DNA from: G963704535 sp963704535
GTDB lineage: Bacteria; Chloroflexota; Chloroflexia; Chloroflexales; Roseiflexaceae
Direction of reading: 5' to 3'
Length of the DNA: 64,000 nt
Assembly: GCA_963704535.1 (NCBI GenBank)
Contig: OY969916.1
Span: 1,674,001 to 1,738,000 of the forward strand
Both the position numbers and the translations under genes were made by a program. The notes under the pieces are model-generated. The model was not told where the DNA came from. It saw nothing but the letters and a program-made list of their open reading frames with translations, and did not search any database. Positions 18,568 through 28,803 of this stretch are shown here, piece after piece. Each line of letters starts with the position of its first letter. Within the stretch, counting starts at the first letter, position 1.

Positions 18568-19161
18568 ATGGCGCTCGAAGGGAATCTGCGGGATATGGCG
18601 CTCGCCGATCTGCTCCAGGTCTTCTGGATGGGATCGAAGACGGGTATCCTGCTGCTGATTGCCGGGCCTGAGCGCGGGGTGATCTATGTTCGCGACGGGC
18701 GGTTGATCGATGCGGTGCTGGTGCGCGGGCCGCGGCGGCAGGTGGCCGCGGCCGCCGAAGACGCGATGATCCACATGTTTCAGTGGGAGGATGCTCGCTT
18801 CACATTCCGGCCGCACCCGACGGTGGCCGGGCGCCCGGTGCGCATCGTTCACGACCGCGAGTGGCTGCTTGCGGAGGGCATGCGGAGGCGAACCAGCGCG
18901 CTGCATGCTCTCCCGCTCGATCGGATCACTCCAGATACGCAGTTGCGCCTGGCCGCCCTGCCAGGGCGCGCCGAGAGCGGCGTCAACCTCAACCTGGATC
19001 AGTGGCGCATTCTGAGCCGGCTGGCCAATAGCCGAAATGTGCGCGATATCTGCGAGGAGATCAGCCTGGAACTCGATCGGGCCATTCATCTCGTGGCCGA
19101 GCTAGTCGTGTTTGGCCTGGTCGAGATCGTCTTGCCATCACCTGCGCACGAGGGGATGTGA
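18568..19161 (+). CDS. DUF4388 (PATAN) domain protein
   Basis: The N-terminus MALEGNLRDMALADLLQVF is the typical opening of DUF4388/PATAN domains, which chooses ATG 18568 (AAGGAG seven bases upstream). An earlier ATG at 18523 overlaps the Roadblock stop (ATGA) and would add 15 residues. Further family signs: KTGILLLIAGPERGVIYVRDG and DAMIHMFQWEDARFTF. The C-terminal ~75 residues are helical (LDQWRILSRLANSRNVRDI, EEISLELDRAIHLVAELVVFGLVE), as in DUF4388 proteins with a winged-helix-like end. Known relatives act as adaptors near two-component and Roadblock proteins; the partner here is presumably the gene before it. Confidence 0.8.
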   Translation: MALEGNLRDMALADLLQVFWMGSKTGILLLIAGPERGVIYVRDGRLIDAVLVRGPRRQVAAAAEDAMIHMFQWEDARFTFRPHPTVAGRPVRIVHDREWLLAEGMRRRTSALHALPLDRITPDTQLRLAALPGRAESGVNLNLDQWRILSRLANSRNVRDICEEISLELDRAIHLVAELVVFGLVEIVLPSPAHEGM

Positions 19162-19191
19162 GAGGCTATTTCAAACATCCCACCTCACTCC

Positions 19192-19241
19192 TGAAACGTG
19201 AAATGTGAACGCATTCCAACGTCACGTTTCACGTTTCACGG
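19192..19241. repeat. GTGAAAC / GTTTCAC heptad hairpin
   Basis: Two GTGAAAT/C units, a short loop, then three GTTTCAC units in inverted order, in the gap between the DUF4388 and VWA genes. Confidence 0.7.
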
Positions 19242-19314
19242 ATGGAGATAGGGGAGATCTTTTGCGTTTACCCGTCTGCGGAGCAGGCGGACGATGGGAT
19301 ACAAGGAAACTGCT

Positions 19315-21675
19315 ATGGGTCGCTTGATCGCGTGGTTGCTGCTGGTTCCGATCGTTGCGCTGGCCGCCGCTCCATTTGTGGCCCAAGCGCAGGCCGAGCT
19401 GCCGCCCGGCGCCGATATTGTGTTTGTGGTCGATCAATCCGGCAGCATGAGCCGAGGAACCGTGCTCAACAGCCGCGACTCGCGCTGCACGCCCACGCGC
19501 ACGCCCGAGTGCCCGCGCTCGGCGCCGACCGACCCGGACGGCCTGGCGCTCAAGGCGGTCAACGACGGCGTCGGCCCGATCTTCGAGCGCATGGTGCTGC
19601 GGTCATACGTTCGCGACCTCGACAGCGCGGCCGACGAAGAGTATCGTTTTGGGCTGGTGCTGTTCGGCGGCGCCGAGACCCAGGAGGAGAGCGCGCTCAC
19701 CGCCGTGCCGCTGACCCGCATCGCGATCGAGCGGGGCGAGGATGGGACGCTGCGCTCGAATATCGCCCGGCAGTTGCCCAGCGAGCCGCGCAATCTGGGC
19801 GAGACCGCGTTCTCGCGCGCGTTCGCCCAGGTCTGCACAATGCTGAACTGCGCGGCCCCGACGCCGCCGAACCGCAAACGGGTGGTGGTGCTGCTCACCG
19901 ATGGGCAGCCCTCGCTGGACAGCATTCATTTCGATGGGGTGAATCCAGAGCCGTACTTCGAGGAGTTGCGGGCCGAGCACGCCGACCTATTCCAGAACGC
20001 CGAGATGTGGGTGCTGGGCCTGGATCGCACCGACCAGTTCTGGTCGAAAAACGCGTCCTTCTGGAACCAGATCGCCCCCGACCGCACCTTCCTCCTGACC
20101 GACCCCAAGGACATCGCCGCCCGGTTCCGCGCGATCGCCCGGTCGATCGTGGGCGACCCGCCCGGCGAGGTCAGCATGTGCGACGGCGGCATCTTCAAGG
20201 TCGATCCCTACCGCAGCTCCATGACGCTGATCCTTGAGTACCCGGAGCCGGGGATCAAGGCCGAGTTCAAGCTGCCCGACGGCACGGCCCTCTCGCGAAC
20301 GACCAGTAATGTGCTGGTCTCGACCAGCAGCGCCCAGTCGGAGACCTATGTGATCGACGGCCCGGCGCCGGGGGCCTGGCGCTGCGCGATCGTCGGCAGC
20401 GGGGTCACGCCGCGCTTTCGTACTATCACCGGCGAGTTCACGCCGGCCAGCGCCCGGATCGCGTTGCCGGAGGGTCCGCCGGCCTCGACATGCCGCGACT
20501 TCAACCTGGCCGTCCGGTACTTCGACGAAGACGGTCAGCCCCTCGCCGAGCTGCCCTCGCACCCATTCGATCACACGCTGACGATCACGATCGACGGGCA
20601 GCCAATCACTCGCAAGCTGGTGCCCGACCGCGCCGGCCAGGGCCATTGGAGCGCCGAGGGCGTGCTGACGCCCGGCGCGCGCGGCGGCAACTACCCGGTG
20701 CGTGTCGACCTGCGGCTGCCCGGCGGCACGGCGCTGCTCAGTGCCACCAACGAGATCATGATCGACCCGCGGCTGCCGTGCATGCGGCTGGTCGCGCCGG
20801 CCAATGGCGGCGTCAGCCAGATGTACGAGAGCCTGGACCTGACCGACCTTGAGCTGGCGGTGCTGCTGACCCAGGGCGATCAGCCGGGCGAGTTCCGGCC
20901 GGCGTCTTCCGCGAGGACCCGGCCGCAACTGCTCACAGGGCAGTTGGATGGCCCGGACGGCTTCAGCCGCACGCTCCAGCTCCAGCCGCTGGCCGGGCAG
21001 CCGGGGATCTTCGCGACGCGCGTCGGCGACCTTCAGGCGGCCGGGGCCTACACCTTCACCGCCGCGCTGCGAGCGACCACCCAGGACGGGGCGGCGTACG
21101 AGCTGGCGCCCCAGACCGTCACCTTCACGCGCGTGCCCAACCCATTCTGGCTCCAGGTCCGCTGGGGTCTGCGCGCCGGGATCGTGCTGGCCGCCATGGT
21201 GGTGATGGCGCTGTTTGGCTACTTCCTCTTCCTGATCACCGGCCCCTTCCCGCACGGCACGCTGGTGCTGGAGCGGCGCGCGCCGGCGCGCTGGCCGAGA
21301 CGCGCGAGTGGGACCAGGTTACAAGCATTGCGTTGAGCGGCCAGCGCCTGTTTTTCGGCCTGCTCCGCACCCGCCGGCCGATGGTGAAGCGGCGGGTCTT
21401 CAAAGAGCTTGGGCTGCGCGCCATCAAGATGCGCCGCGTGGTGCGCGGCAAGGATGCGGGCATCCAGGTCACGCTCGTCCGCGACCAGAAGCGAAAGCCC
21501 GTATCGTTCCAGTTTATTCGCCGACAAAGAGCACAAGACCTTTGACAGCAAATACCGCATCACCTATGAGACACTACGGCGTACGGCGCAAAAGCCGCTA
21601 GCGCAGCTGCAGAGACGAGGCGAAGGGAAGTCTGAACCTCATGCACTAGAAGGAGTGGCATGCCTGAAGTTGTAA
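19315..21675 (+). CDS. Exported, membrane-anchored von Willebrand A protein (frame breaks near the 3' end)
   Basis: ATG 19315 (MGRLIAWLLL) follows ACAAGGAAACTGCT; an in-frame ATG at 19294 is possible. A signal peptide ends near AQAQA. The VWA domain has an intact metal site: DxSxS in VVDQSGSMS (D40, S42, S44), a Thr region, and LLTDGQPS. Beta-sandwich segments follow (about 290-610), then one membrane helix (GIVLAAMVVMALFGYFLFLI) and a basic cytoplasmic tail. The frame changes near 21290 and near 21520; joining gives ALAETREWDQV, LFFGLLRTRRPMVKRR, RVVRGKDAGIQVTLV and FADKEHKTFDSKYRI. So an outside adhesion or sensing domain is linked across the membrane to the side where the tubulin-like protein acts. 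Confidence 0.8.
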
Positions 21676-24600
21676 ATCCAGCGGTGATTATCGGCCTGGG
21701 TGGCACCGGCAAATGGGTGCTGACCTATGTGAAAAAGAACCTGCTGGATATCTACGGCGGCGAGATGCCGAAGACGGTCCGGTTGGTGTCGTTCGACACG
21801 ACCTCGGAGAAGATCAGCCGCGCCGGGAGTATTCAGGAAGACGACGCGCACGTTGGCGACGTTCAGCTCGATAAGCAGGTCGGAGTTTGTCTATCTGGGC
21901 GGCAATATTCAGCAGATCTGCCGCGAGATGCAGCGATCAGGGCAAGCACCCGCACATTCGCTCGTGGCTCCAGGCGCGCACCTACTTGCAGACCGCCGAC
22001 TCGGACGCCTTCGATATCTCGCGCGGCGCCGGCCAGAAGCGGCCGTTCGGACGGATGTCGATCTTCTACGATTTGCAGCAGGCGGTCCAATCCAAGATCA
22101 CCAATAAGATCGAGACCGCGCTGGCCGAGGTGATCGACGCCAACACCCACCAGGCGCCGGTCGAGATCTATATCGTCGCCTCGCTGGCCGGCGGCACCGG
22201 CGCGGGCATGTTCATCGACATCGCCCACCTGACGCGCTGGTTGGCCAGCCGCCAGATCCGCACCGGCTTCGCGATCCGCGGCTTCCTGGCGCTGCACAAT
22301 ACGTTCCGCTCGGTGATCAAGACCGAGCACGTCCAGCCGCAGGTCTTTGCCGCGCTGCGCGAGCTTGACCGGTTTATGCTGGTCTTCAACCAGCAGTACC
22401 CGATCGATCTATAACCCCAGCAACCAGATGCTCCAGACGATCTACGGCGGGCAGCTCGGCAAGCTGTTCGACAACTGCTACCTGCTGGACGCCAGCCGCG
22501 AACACCTGCCGCTCGACGGCTACGAGCCCAAGTACGGCATGTACCCATCGATCGCCGACAGCATCACCATGCTGCTGGACGGCAGCACCGGCGACGCCTA
22601 CGCCCAGCACTACAAGAATGTCAACACCCGCATCGCCGATGTCCAGAGCAAGATCAAGCAGCCGATCTACAGCAGCCTGGGCACCTACAGCCTGGTGCTG
22701 CCGGTCGAGGATATTATCACCAGCCTGTCCTACCGCTTCGCGATCGATCTGCTCGGCACGCACCTGCTGAACATGGAGCGCGCAGATCAACGACAACGGC
22801 CAGACCCACGACGTGCTGCGCTTCGACAGCGACCCGCCAAGGACGCGGTGGCCTTCTCTGCGCTCGCCCCGCAGCACGTCGGGCGTGGTCAGCACCAACT
22901 TCATCCAGCGACTCGGCGATCGCCGTCGATAGCTGGCGCACGCGTGCCGAGGGCGTCGTGACCGACCTGGCCGGGATCGAGGCGCGCCCGAGCTGCTACC
23001 TGGACGCTGCCGCCCGAGACCGACCCGGCGATCGAGCGAGCTGGCCCGCAAGGTGCGCGCAGACCTGGAGACCTCGCTGCAAGACCGGGTGCGGCCCAGC
23101 AGCGTCGAGGGCGACGACCCGACCGAGGGCTGCAACCGCATCCAGCGCGGCGTGCGCGACTTCCGCGCCGAGCACCTGGGGCGCGATGTCGATGGGCGGC
23201 GGGTCGGCGGCTTGTACCGCATTGCGCTCGACCAGTGCATGACGATCCACCGCGACCGCTACCGGCTGCTGCTGCGCGAGCACCTGCTGCACCTGCTCAA
23301 CGGGCCGGACCCGACCAACCGCGACTACCAGCACGAGAAGCGCGGCAAGCTGGGCCAGGCCCAGGCGCTGCTGACCCAGCTCGCCCGCTACTTCGCCGAT
23401 CTTTCGGCGCTGCTGGGCCAGGTCAAGGCGTTCCGCGCCGCCCGCGACGAGCTGCGTAGCGCCCAGGAGGAGGCCTCGCTGGCGCGGCTGGAGATGGAAG
23501 CCAAGAAGGGCAAGAAAGGCTCGCTGGGCATCTTCGTGAAGAACTTGCAGCCGGCGGTCCAGGCCCAGCGGGCCTACATCGATGCCGAGCGCCATGTGAT
23601 CGACATCGAGGTCAAGGACCTGTTCTTCGACGTGCTCCAGCTCACTAGCGACATCCTGCGGGCCGTGACTGAGGAGCACAAGGCGACGGTGGAGACCTGG
23701 ATCGCGGCCCTGGTGCGCGGCCAGACCGGCTTGCTGGCCGACCCCGGCTTGCACGCCTACCTACGCAACGGCGCGGCTCAGCACGCGGCGCACCGCCAGG
23801 AGAAGCGCCGGATCGCCGTTCACGAGTACCTGACCGACGATGCCTACGAGGCCCGGCTGTACCAGAATGTCTCCGAGGGCAAGTTCGCCGAGGCGCTGAC
23901 CCGGCTGGTCTGGGAGGCCGAGCCGCAGCGCGACAACTTCCAGTTGCTTCTGAGCGGCTGTTCGCCGGTCACGGCCGCCGCCGACGGTCGTAGCGCCACC
24001 GACCGCAACGCCAAGTACCTGCTGGGCATCGCGCGCGATTTCTGCGCCCCGCTGCGCGACCTGACGATCGCCGAGCGGCTGATCGAGTACGACGTGCAGC
24101 GGCTGGCCGAGATGCTGCTGGACCGCTGCGACCCGCTCATCCGCTACGACTCGGCCAAGACCGGCGGCGAGCAGGAGCTGCGCTACTTCATCTGCGTGAA
24201 CGAAGGGCGCCAGAAAGCCTACTTCAACGAGTTCCGCGCCGTGCTCAAGCGGCTGGGCGCGTCGGCCCGCGACAACCAGATCCTGCACAGCGCCAACCCG
24301 TACACCTGCACGATCCTGGCGACCGCTGATGTGATCGCCAGCGCCGGGCTGCACGCCTTCGCCGGGGCCGAGCGCGAATACAACAACTACCCCGGCGACG
24401 CGCGCCTGCTGCACTGCTTCCCGGCCGAGGTCAACGCCGTGCAGCTTGAGCAGATGCTGCCGCGCATCCGCGAGCCGCGCCGGCGCTTCTCGCACGTGCT
24501 GACGGCGATGCTGGAGGACCGCGCGCTGGTCGACCTGTTCATCCTGGCGTTCGCATACCGCTTCATCCGGCTCGAAGAAGCCGGTGGCGTGAACGGCAAC

Positions 24601-25212
24601 CGCTGGATGTTGAACCTGACCAACGCCCAACGCACCGGCGAGGAGCAGATCGCGCTGACCGGCGCCGACCGCCGGCCCTCGCTCTACGACGCGATGGAGT
24701 GCTTTGTCTTCCACCAGGCCGACATCGCCAACCCAACCCACAAGATCGACTTCGCCACGCTGGAGCAGGAGCTGCGCCGCTACGAGAGCCAGGCCAGCGG
24801 CGGCGACGAGAGCCGGCTGATCAATTTGCTCGAAGCGGTAACAGACAGCAGCGTCGAGCCGCTGCGCAACAGCCCGGACCCGGCGCTCCACGATATCGGC
24901 TCGGTGATGCGGCTGGTGGTGGACGAGATCGTCCAGGGGCTGTTCGAGCGCCTGCGGGCCGCGCGGCGCAACTACGACCCGAACGCCGCGCCGCTCCAGC
25001 AGCCCGCGCCACGGGCGGCGCTCGCCGTCTCGCTCAACGGGACCGGCGCGCACAAAGGCGTCGCGGCGATGGCCGAGGTCCTGACCGTCGATGCCGGTGA
25101 GCCGCTCGGCGCGCGCGAGAAGCTGAAGGAGCTGAAGCATTTGCTGGAGGAAGGGCTGATCGGGCTGACCGAGTACGAGTCCAAACGCACCGAGATCCTG
25201 AGTCGTCTGTAG
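21660..25212 (+). CDS. Giant tubulin/FtsZ-like protein (Tubulin_2 type) with SHOCT tail, several frame breaks
   Basis: ATG 21660 follows AGAAGGAGTGGC. The N-terminus VIIGLGGTGKWVLTYVKK then VRLVSFDTTSE copies the first nucleotide-binding loop of FtsZ/tubulin (GVGGxGxN ... NTD). About 170 residues on, IVASLAGGTGAGMFIDI matches the tubulin G-box GGGTGSG. The remaining ~900 residues are mostly helical, and the end REKLKELKHLLEEG...LTEYESKRTEILSRL resembles a SHOCT domain. At ~1180 residues it is far larger than FtsZ (about 400). The frame changes near 21870, 21940, 22410 and several times between 22780 and 23050; the long frame from 23053 to the stop is intact. It overlaps the VWA gene end by 16 bp. 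Inferred role: GTP-dependent filament or membrane-remodelling factor working with the VWA protein. Confidence 0.72.
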
Positions 25213-25374
25213 TCCGTGGTCCGTAGTCCGTTGTAGAACCAAGAACAAAGAACAAAGAACAAAGAACTGACCGCCGATCAGGAGAGAGGGTAGGTCACGC
25301 AACACGCAACCTGCTTCACGTTTCACGGACAACTGACAACTGACAAAGGACAACCAACAACCAAACAACCAAGG
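25208..25374. repeat. Mosaic of five different heptad repeats
   Basis: In order: TAGTCCG, GAACAAA, CACGCAA, TTTCACG and GACAACT units, each in two to four copies, fill the whole gap between the tubulin-like and kinase genes. No gene or terminator is visible apart from these. Confidence 0.8.
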
Positions 25375-25382
25375 GGACTTTC

Positions 25383-28300
25383 ATGCAAGTTGGAGACATC
25401 GTCAGGGGAATCAAAAGCGAGGCGACCGGCGCGGCCTACCTAGCGACCGACGCGCTCGGCACGCCGGGGCTGTTCGGGCAGGCCTTCCTCTGCCGGCGCA
25501 CCGACGACAGCGCCGAGGTCGTCATCAAGACGCTGCGCGCCGGGCGCTCGGTCGAGGACCGCGAGCGCTTCTTCCAGGAGGCGCGCACTCTGGAGCGCAT
25601 CGCCGAGTTCGAGGAGCGCGCCGGCGTCCAGTATGCTGTGCGCCTGCTCGACCAGAGCCCGCCGGACGCGCCGGAGACCTTTATTGTGCTTGAGCGGGCG
25701 ACCGGCCTGAACGTGCTGGACGACCTGGTCGAGCGCGTGGTCGATTGGCACGGCGCGCCGCTGGACGAGCCGCTGGCGCTCGATATCGCCTGCCACTTGG
25801 CCCAGGCGCTGTGGGTCGCGCACCAGGCCGGCATCTGCTATGACGATATGAAGCTCGACAACCTGTTCTGGAGCCCCGACCGCCCGGAGAGTCCCCTGCG
25901 GATCATCGACTGGAACGTGACCAGCAGCGTCATCGAGCGGGGCGGGGTCGCCGGCGACTGGGCGCGCTTCGGTGCGCGGCTGTACGAGCTACGCACCGGC
26001 CAGCGGATCGGGATCAACCACGACGGCACCATGATCGGTGCCGGGCCGTCCGGCGCGCAGTGGCAGCAGCTTCCCGAAGGGCTGCGCGACCTGATCGAGC
26101 AGGCCCTGCGCCTGCGCCACGCCGACGACGAGACGCTGCTGCGCGACCTGCGGCGCGAGTGCCAGCAGGCTCGGATGGCCTGGCCGGATCTGCTGGAGCG
26201 GGCCACGATCGCCGATGGCGCCGCCCAAACGATCGACGTGCTGGCGCCGCTGTCGCGGGCCGAGCGCCAGCTTCAGGCCCTGGAGATGGACGACCCGAAC
26301 CGCGAGGCCGGGCTGGCGCGCTGCGCCGAGCTGCGCCAGCGCGCCGCCGCCCGGCGCGGCGTCGCCAGCGCCAGGTCGCTCGACAACGCCATCCAGGCTC
26401 TGGGGCGCGGCGAGCCCAAGCTGGCGATCGAGCGCTTCCAGAAAGCCTACGCTGAGACCGGTTCGCGCGACCCGCGGCCGCGGCGCTGGCTGTGGCTGGC
26501 CCGCCTGGCCGTCGATCAGGCCAAGCGCTACCGCGCACTGCGGGGCGATCTCGAAGCTGGCGTCGAGGCGCTCAACCACAACGACCCGCACACGGCGCAC
26601 CCGCACCTGGCGGCAGCCGCAGCGGCCGCCGAGCTGCCCGAGGCGAGCTGCCTGCTGGCCGAGGCGGAAGCCCATCTCGCGGCGGCCCAAGGCGATCTCC
26701 AGGGCGCCCTGGAGCGGTTCGACCAACTGCGTGGGCTACTCGACCAGTACCCCGATCTGAAAGCCACGCGCGACGATCTGTACCAGCAGCAGGTGGCCCA
26801 GCAGCGCCGGCACGCCGCCCAGACACGCGAGGCCGAGCTATGGGAGGTCGCCACTGCCTACGCCGACCAGGGCCGCGTCGCCGAGGAGCAGGGCGACGAC
26901 CAGGGCGCCGCCCACCACTACGAGCGGGCGCTGGACGCGCTGGAGCAACTCCTGGCCGGCGGCTGCTCGCCGGAGCTAGAGCCCACCGTGCGCGCCAGCC
27001 GCGAAACGCTGGGCGAGCGGCTGGAGTTACTGGCGCGGCAGATCCAGGTCCGCCAGCTCCCCGGCCTGGCCCGCAGCGCCGACGCACGCCAGCGGCGCCT
27101 GGCGCTCAAGCTGGCCGAGCAACTGCTGCCCGATTGGCCTGAGCTGCCCCAGCTTCGCGAACAAATGCGCCAGGTCGACGCCTGCCTGGCGATCCTCGAC
27201 CGTAACCAGGCCAGCGAGCGGATCATGGTGCTGGAGCAGGCGCTGGCCGCCGTCGATGCGCTGGACCGCGTCGGCATCAAGCTCGACGGCGCCGGCGCCG
27301 ACCTGCATATCGTCAGGAAGCGGATCGTCGAGCGGCGGTCCAACCTCAAGAATGGGCAGGTACGGGCGCGCATGCAGGAGATCAGCGCCGCCTTGGACGA
27401 GGCCGCCGACCGCCTGAGCCGCGCCCGCTGCGACGACGCGCTACGGCTAATGGCCTTGATCGAGGAACACAGCCTCGACCCGGAGCTGCGCGAGGAGCTG
27501 CGCCAGCTCGCCGAGCGGGCCGACGGGCTGACGCGCCGCCTGGAGCAGATCGATGGGCAGTTGGCCGAGGTCGCCCGCGCCCGCTCGGCCCAGGATCTCG
27601 GCACCGCGCTCCAGATGGCCCAGCGCCTGATCAGCGATCACCCGGAGTTTGGGCGCCTCGGCGAGGTGGCCGCGTCGATCGAGCAGGAGTACTGGACCCA
27701 GATCGTCATCGCCGAGCGCCAGATCGCCGAGGAGTTTGGGCGCATGGCACTCAAGCAGAGCACCGCCACGCACCTGAGCGAGCTGGATCTGCGCGTGATC
27801 CGCCTGACGGCCCAGCGGCAGGTCCTCGAACGACCGGGCGCGCTGCCCCGCGAGCAGCGTGAGCCGCTGCGCGCCGAAGCCGACCGGGCGTTCGCCGGCC
27901 TGGAGCGCGCGCGCGAGCAGTGGCGCCGCCGCCGCGACGACAGCGTCGCCGAGATCGACACGTACTTGACCCAGGCCGAGAGCGCGCTGGCCCAGGCCTT
28001 TGATGACACAGCGCGCCAGATCCTCACCCATATCGACGAGTCCTATCTGCCCAACGACGCGCGGGAGCAAGGGCTGGAGCCGCTGCTGATCCGCGCCGAT
28101 CGGGTGGACGGTGAGCTGCGCCGCCGCCGCGCCAACCTGCTCGCCCGCCTGCACGACCTGGAGGAGCGGCTGGACGACCCGACCGCGCAGGTGTGGTATG
28201 AGGAGCTGGTGGAGACTTGCCGCGAGCAACCGGGCCAGCTTGACGACGAGACCCAGCCGGTCTGGGAGCGGGTTCGCGAGCGTGCCGCCGGCCTGCGCCA

Positions 28301-28613
28301 GGATCTCGACCGCGTGCGGCGCCGCGACGAGCAGGCGCTCAACGAGCGGCTCAACCAACTGGCCGAGGCGCTCCGCACACTGGAGCAGACCAGCGAGCGC
28401 TGGGGGCAGCGCTCGCACCAGCGCGCGGGCGAGCTGCGCGAAGAGGCCAAGCGCGACGCGGAGACGGCCTACCGCGCGATCAGCGCGCTGGAGGAGGAGC
28501 ACCAGAAGGCCGCCGACTCGCTCCAGGCATACAAGAAGACCGTCATCAATGCAATGATCGGCCTGTTCCTAGCCATGCTCGTTGTCACCATGGTCGCCGT
28601 GGTTCTAACCTGA
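25383..28613 (+). CDS. Membrane-tethered Ser/Thr protein kinase-like protein with long helical region
   Basis: 1076 residues, ATG 25383 after CCAAGGGGACTTTC. The kinase-like domain is residues 1-270: glycine loop GLFGQAFLCR, Lys49 in VVIKTLR, Glu in EARTLERI, catalytic loop YDDMKLDN (153-160) in place of HRDLKPEN, and IIDWN (D176) in place of DFG. The catalytic Asp, Lys and Asn are kept, so activity is possible, though HRD-His/Arg and DFG-Phe/Gly are not. Residues ~280-1040 are helical, with TPR-like and coiled-coil stretches; the protein ends in one membrane helix (INAMIGLFLAMLVVTMVAVVLT), so it is tail-anchored facing the cytoplasm. Its place right after the tubulin-like gene suggests it is the regulatory arm of that system. 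Confidence 0.8.
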   Translation: MQVGDIVRGIKSEATGAAYLATDALGTPGLFGQAFLCRRTDDSAEVVIKTLRAGRSVEDRERFFQEARTLERIAEFEERAGVQYAVRLLDQSPPDAPETFIVLERATGLNVLDDLVERVVDWHGAPLDEPLALDIACHLAQALWVAHQAGICYDDMKLDNLFWSPDRPESPLRIIDWNVTSSVIERGGVAGDWARFGARLYELRTGQRIGINHDGTMIGAGPSGAQWQQLPEGLRDLIEQALRLRHADDETLLRDLRRECQQARMAWPDLLERATIADGAAQTIDVLAPLSRAERQLQALEMDDPNREAGLARCAELRQRAAARRGVASARSLDNAIQALGRGEPKLAIERFQKAYAETGSRDPRPRRWLWLARLAVDQAKRYRALRGDLEAGVEALNHNDPHTAHPHLAAAAAAAELPEASCLLAEAEAHLAAAQGDLQGALERFDQLRGLLDQYPDLKATRDDLYQQQVAQQRRHAAQTREAELWEVATAYADQGRVAEEQGDDQGAAHHYERALDALEQLLAGGCSPELEPTVRASRETLGERLELLARQIQVRQLPGLARSADARQRRLALKLAEQLLPDWPELPQLREQMRQVDACLAILDRNQASERIMVLEQALAAVDALDRVGIKLDGAGADLHIVRKRIVERRSNLKNGQVRARMQEISAALDEAADRLSRARCDDALRLMALIEEHSLDPELREELRQLAERADGLTRRLEQIDGQLAEVARARSAQDLGTALQMAQRLISDHPEFGRLGEVAASIEQEYWTQIVIAERQIAEEFGRMALKQSTATHLSELDLRVIRLTAQRQVLERPGALPREQREPLRAEADRAFAGLERAREQWRRRRDDSVAEIDTYLTQAESALAQAFDDTARQILTHIDESYLPNDAREQGLEPLLIRADRVDGELRRRRANLLARLHDLEERLDDPTAQVWYEELVETCREQPGQLDDETQPVWERVRERAAGLRQDLDRVRRRDEQALNERLNQLAEALRTLEQTSERWGQRSHQRAGELREEAKRDAETAYRAISALEEEHQKAADSLQAYKKTVINAMIGLFLAMLVVTMVAVVLT

Positions 28614-28758
28614 CAAGATGACAAGGTGACGGGGTGACAAGGTGAAGGGGTGAAGGGGTGAAGGGGTGAAGGGGTGAAGGAGTAGCAACATCACGCATCA
28701 CGCATCACGTTTCACGTTTCACGCAACACGCAACACGCAACACGCAACACGTATCACG
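28614..28758. repeat. Heptad/octad repeat mosaic
   Basis: GTGACAAG/GTGAAGGG octads (about eight), then CATCACG, GTTTCAC and CGCAACA heptads fill the gap between the kinase and the next gene. A GAGGAG-type ribosome site appears only after them (28795-28800). Confidence 0.8.
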
Positions 28759-28803
28759 CGAGGCCGTAATCTCGTCCCTGATCAGTTCATACCAGAGGAG
28801 TTT

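Noticed and set aside
19987..21255. 422-residue minus-strand frame opposite the VWA gene
   Set aside because: No motifs; the + strand frame has a signal peptide, a MIDAS motif and a membrane helix.
23761..25368. 535-residue minus-strand frame opposite the tubulin-like gene
   Set aside because: Shadow of the conserved + strand frame, starting inside a heptad repeat.
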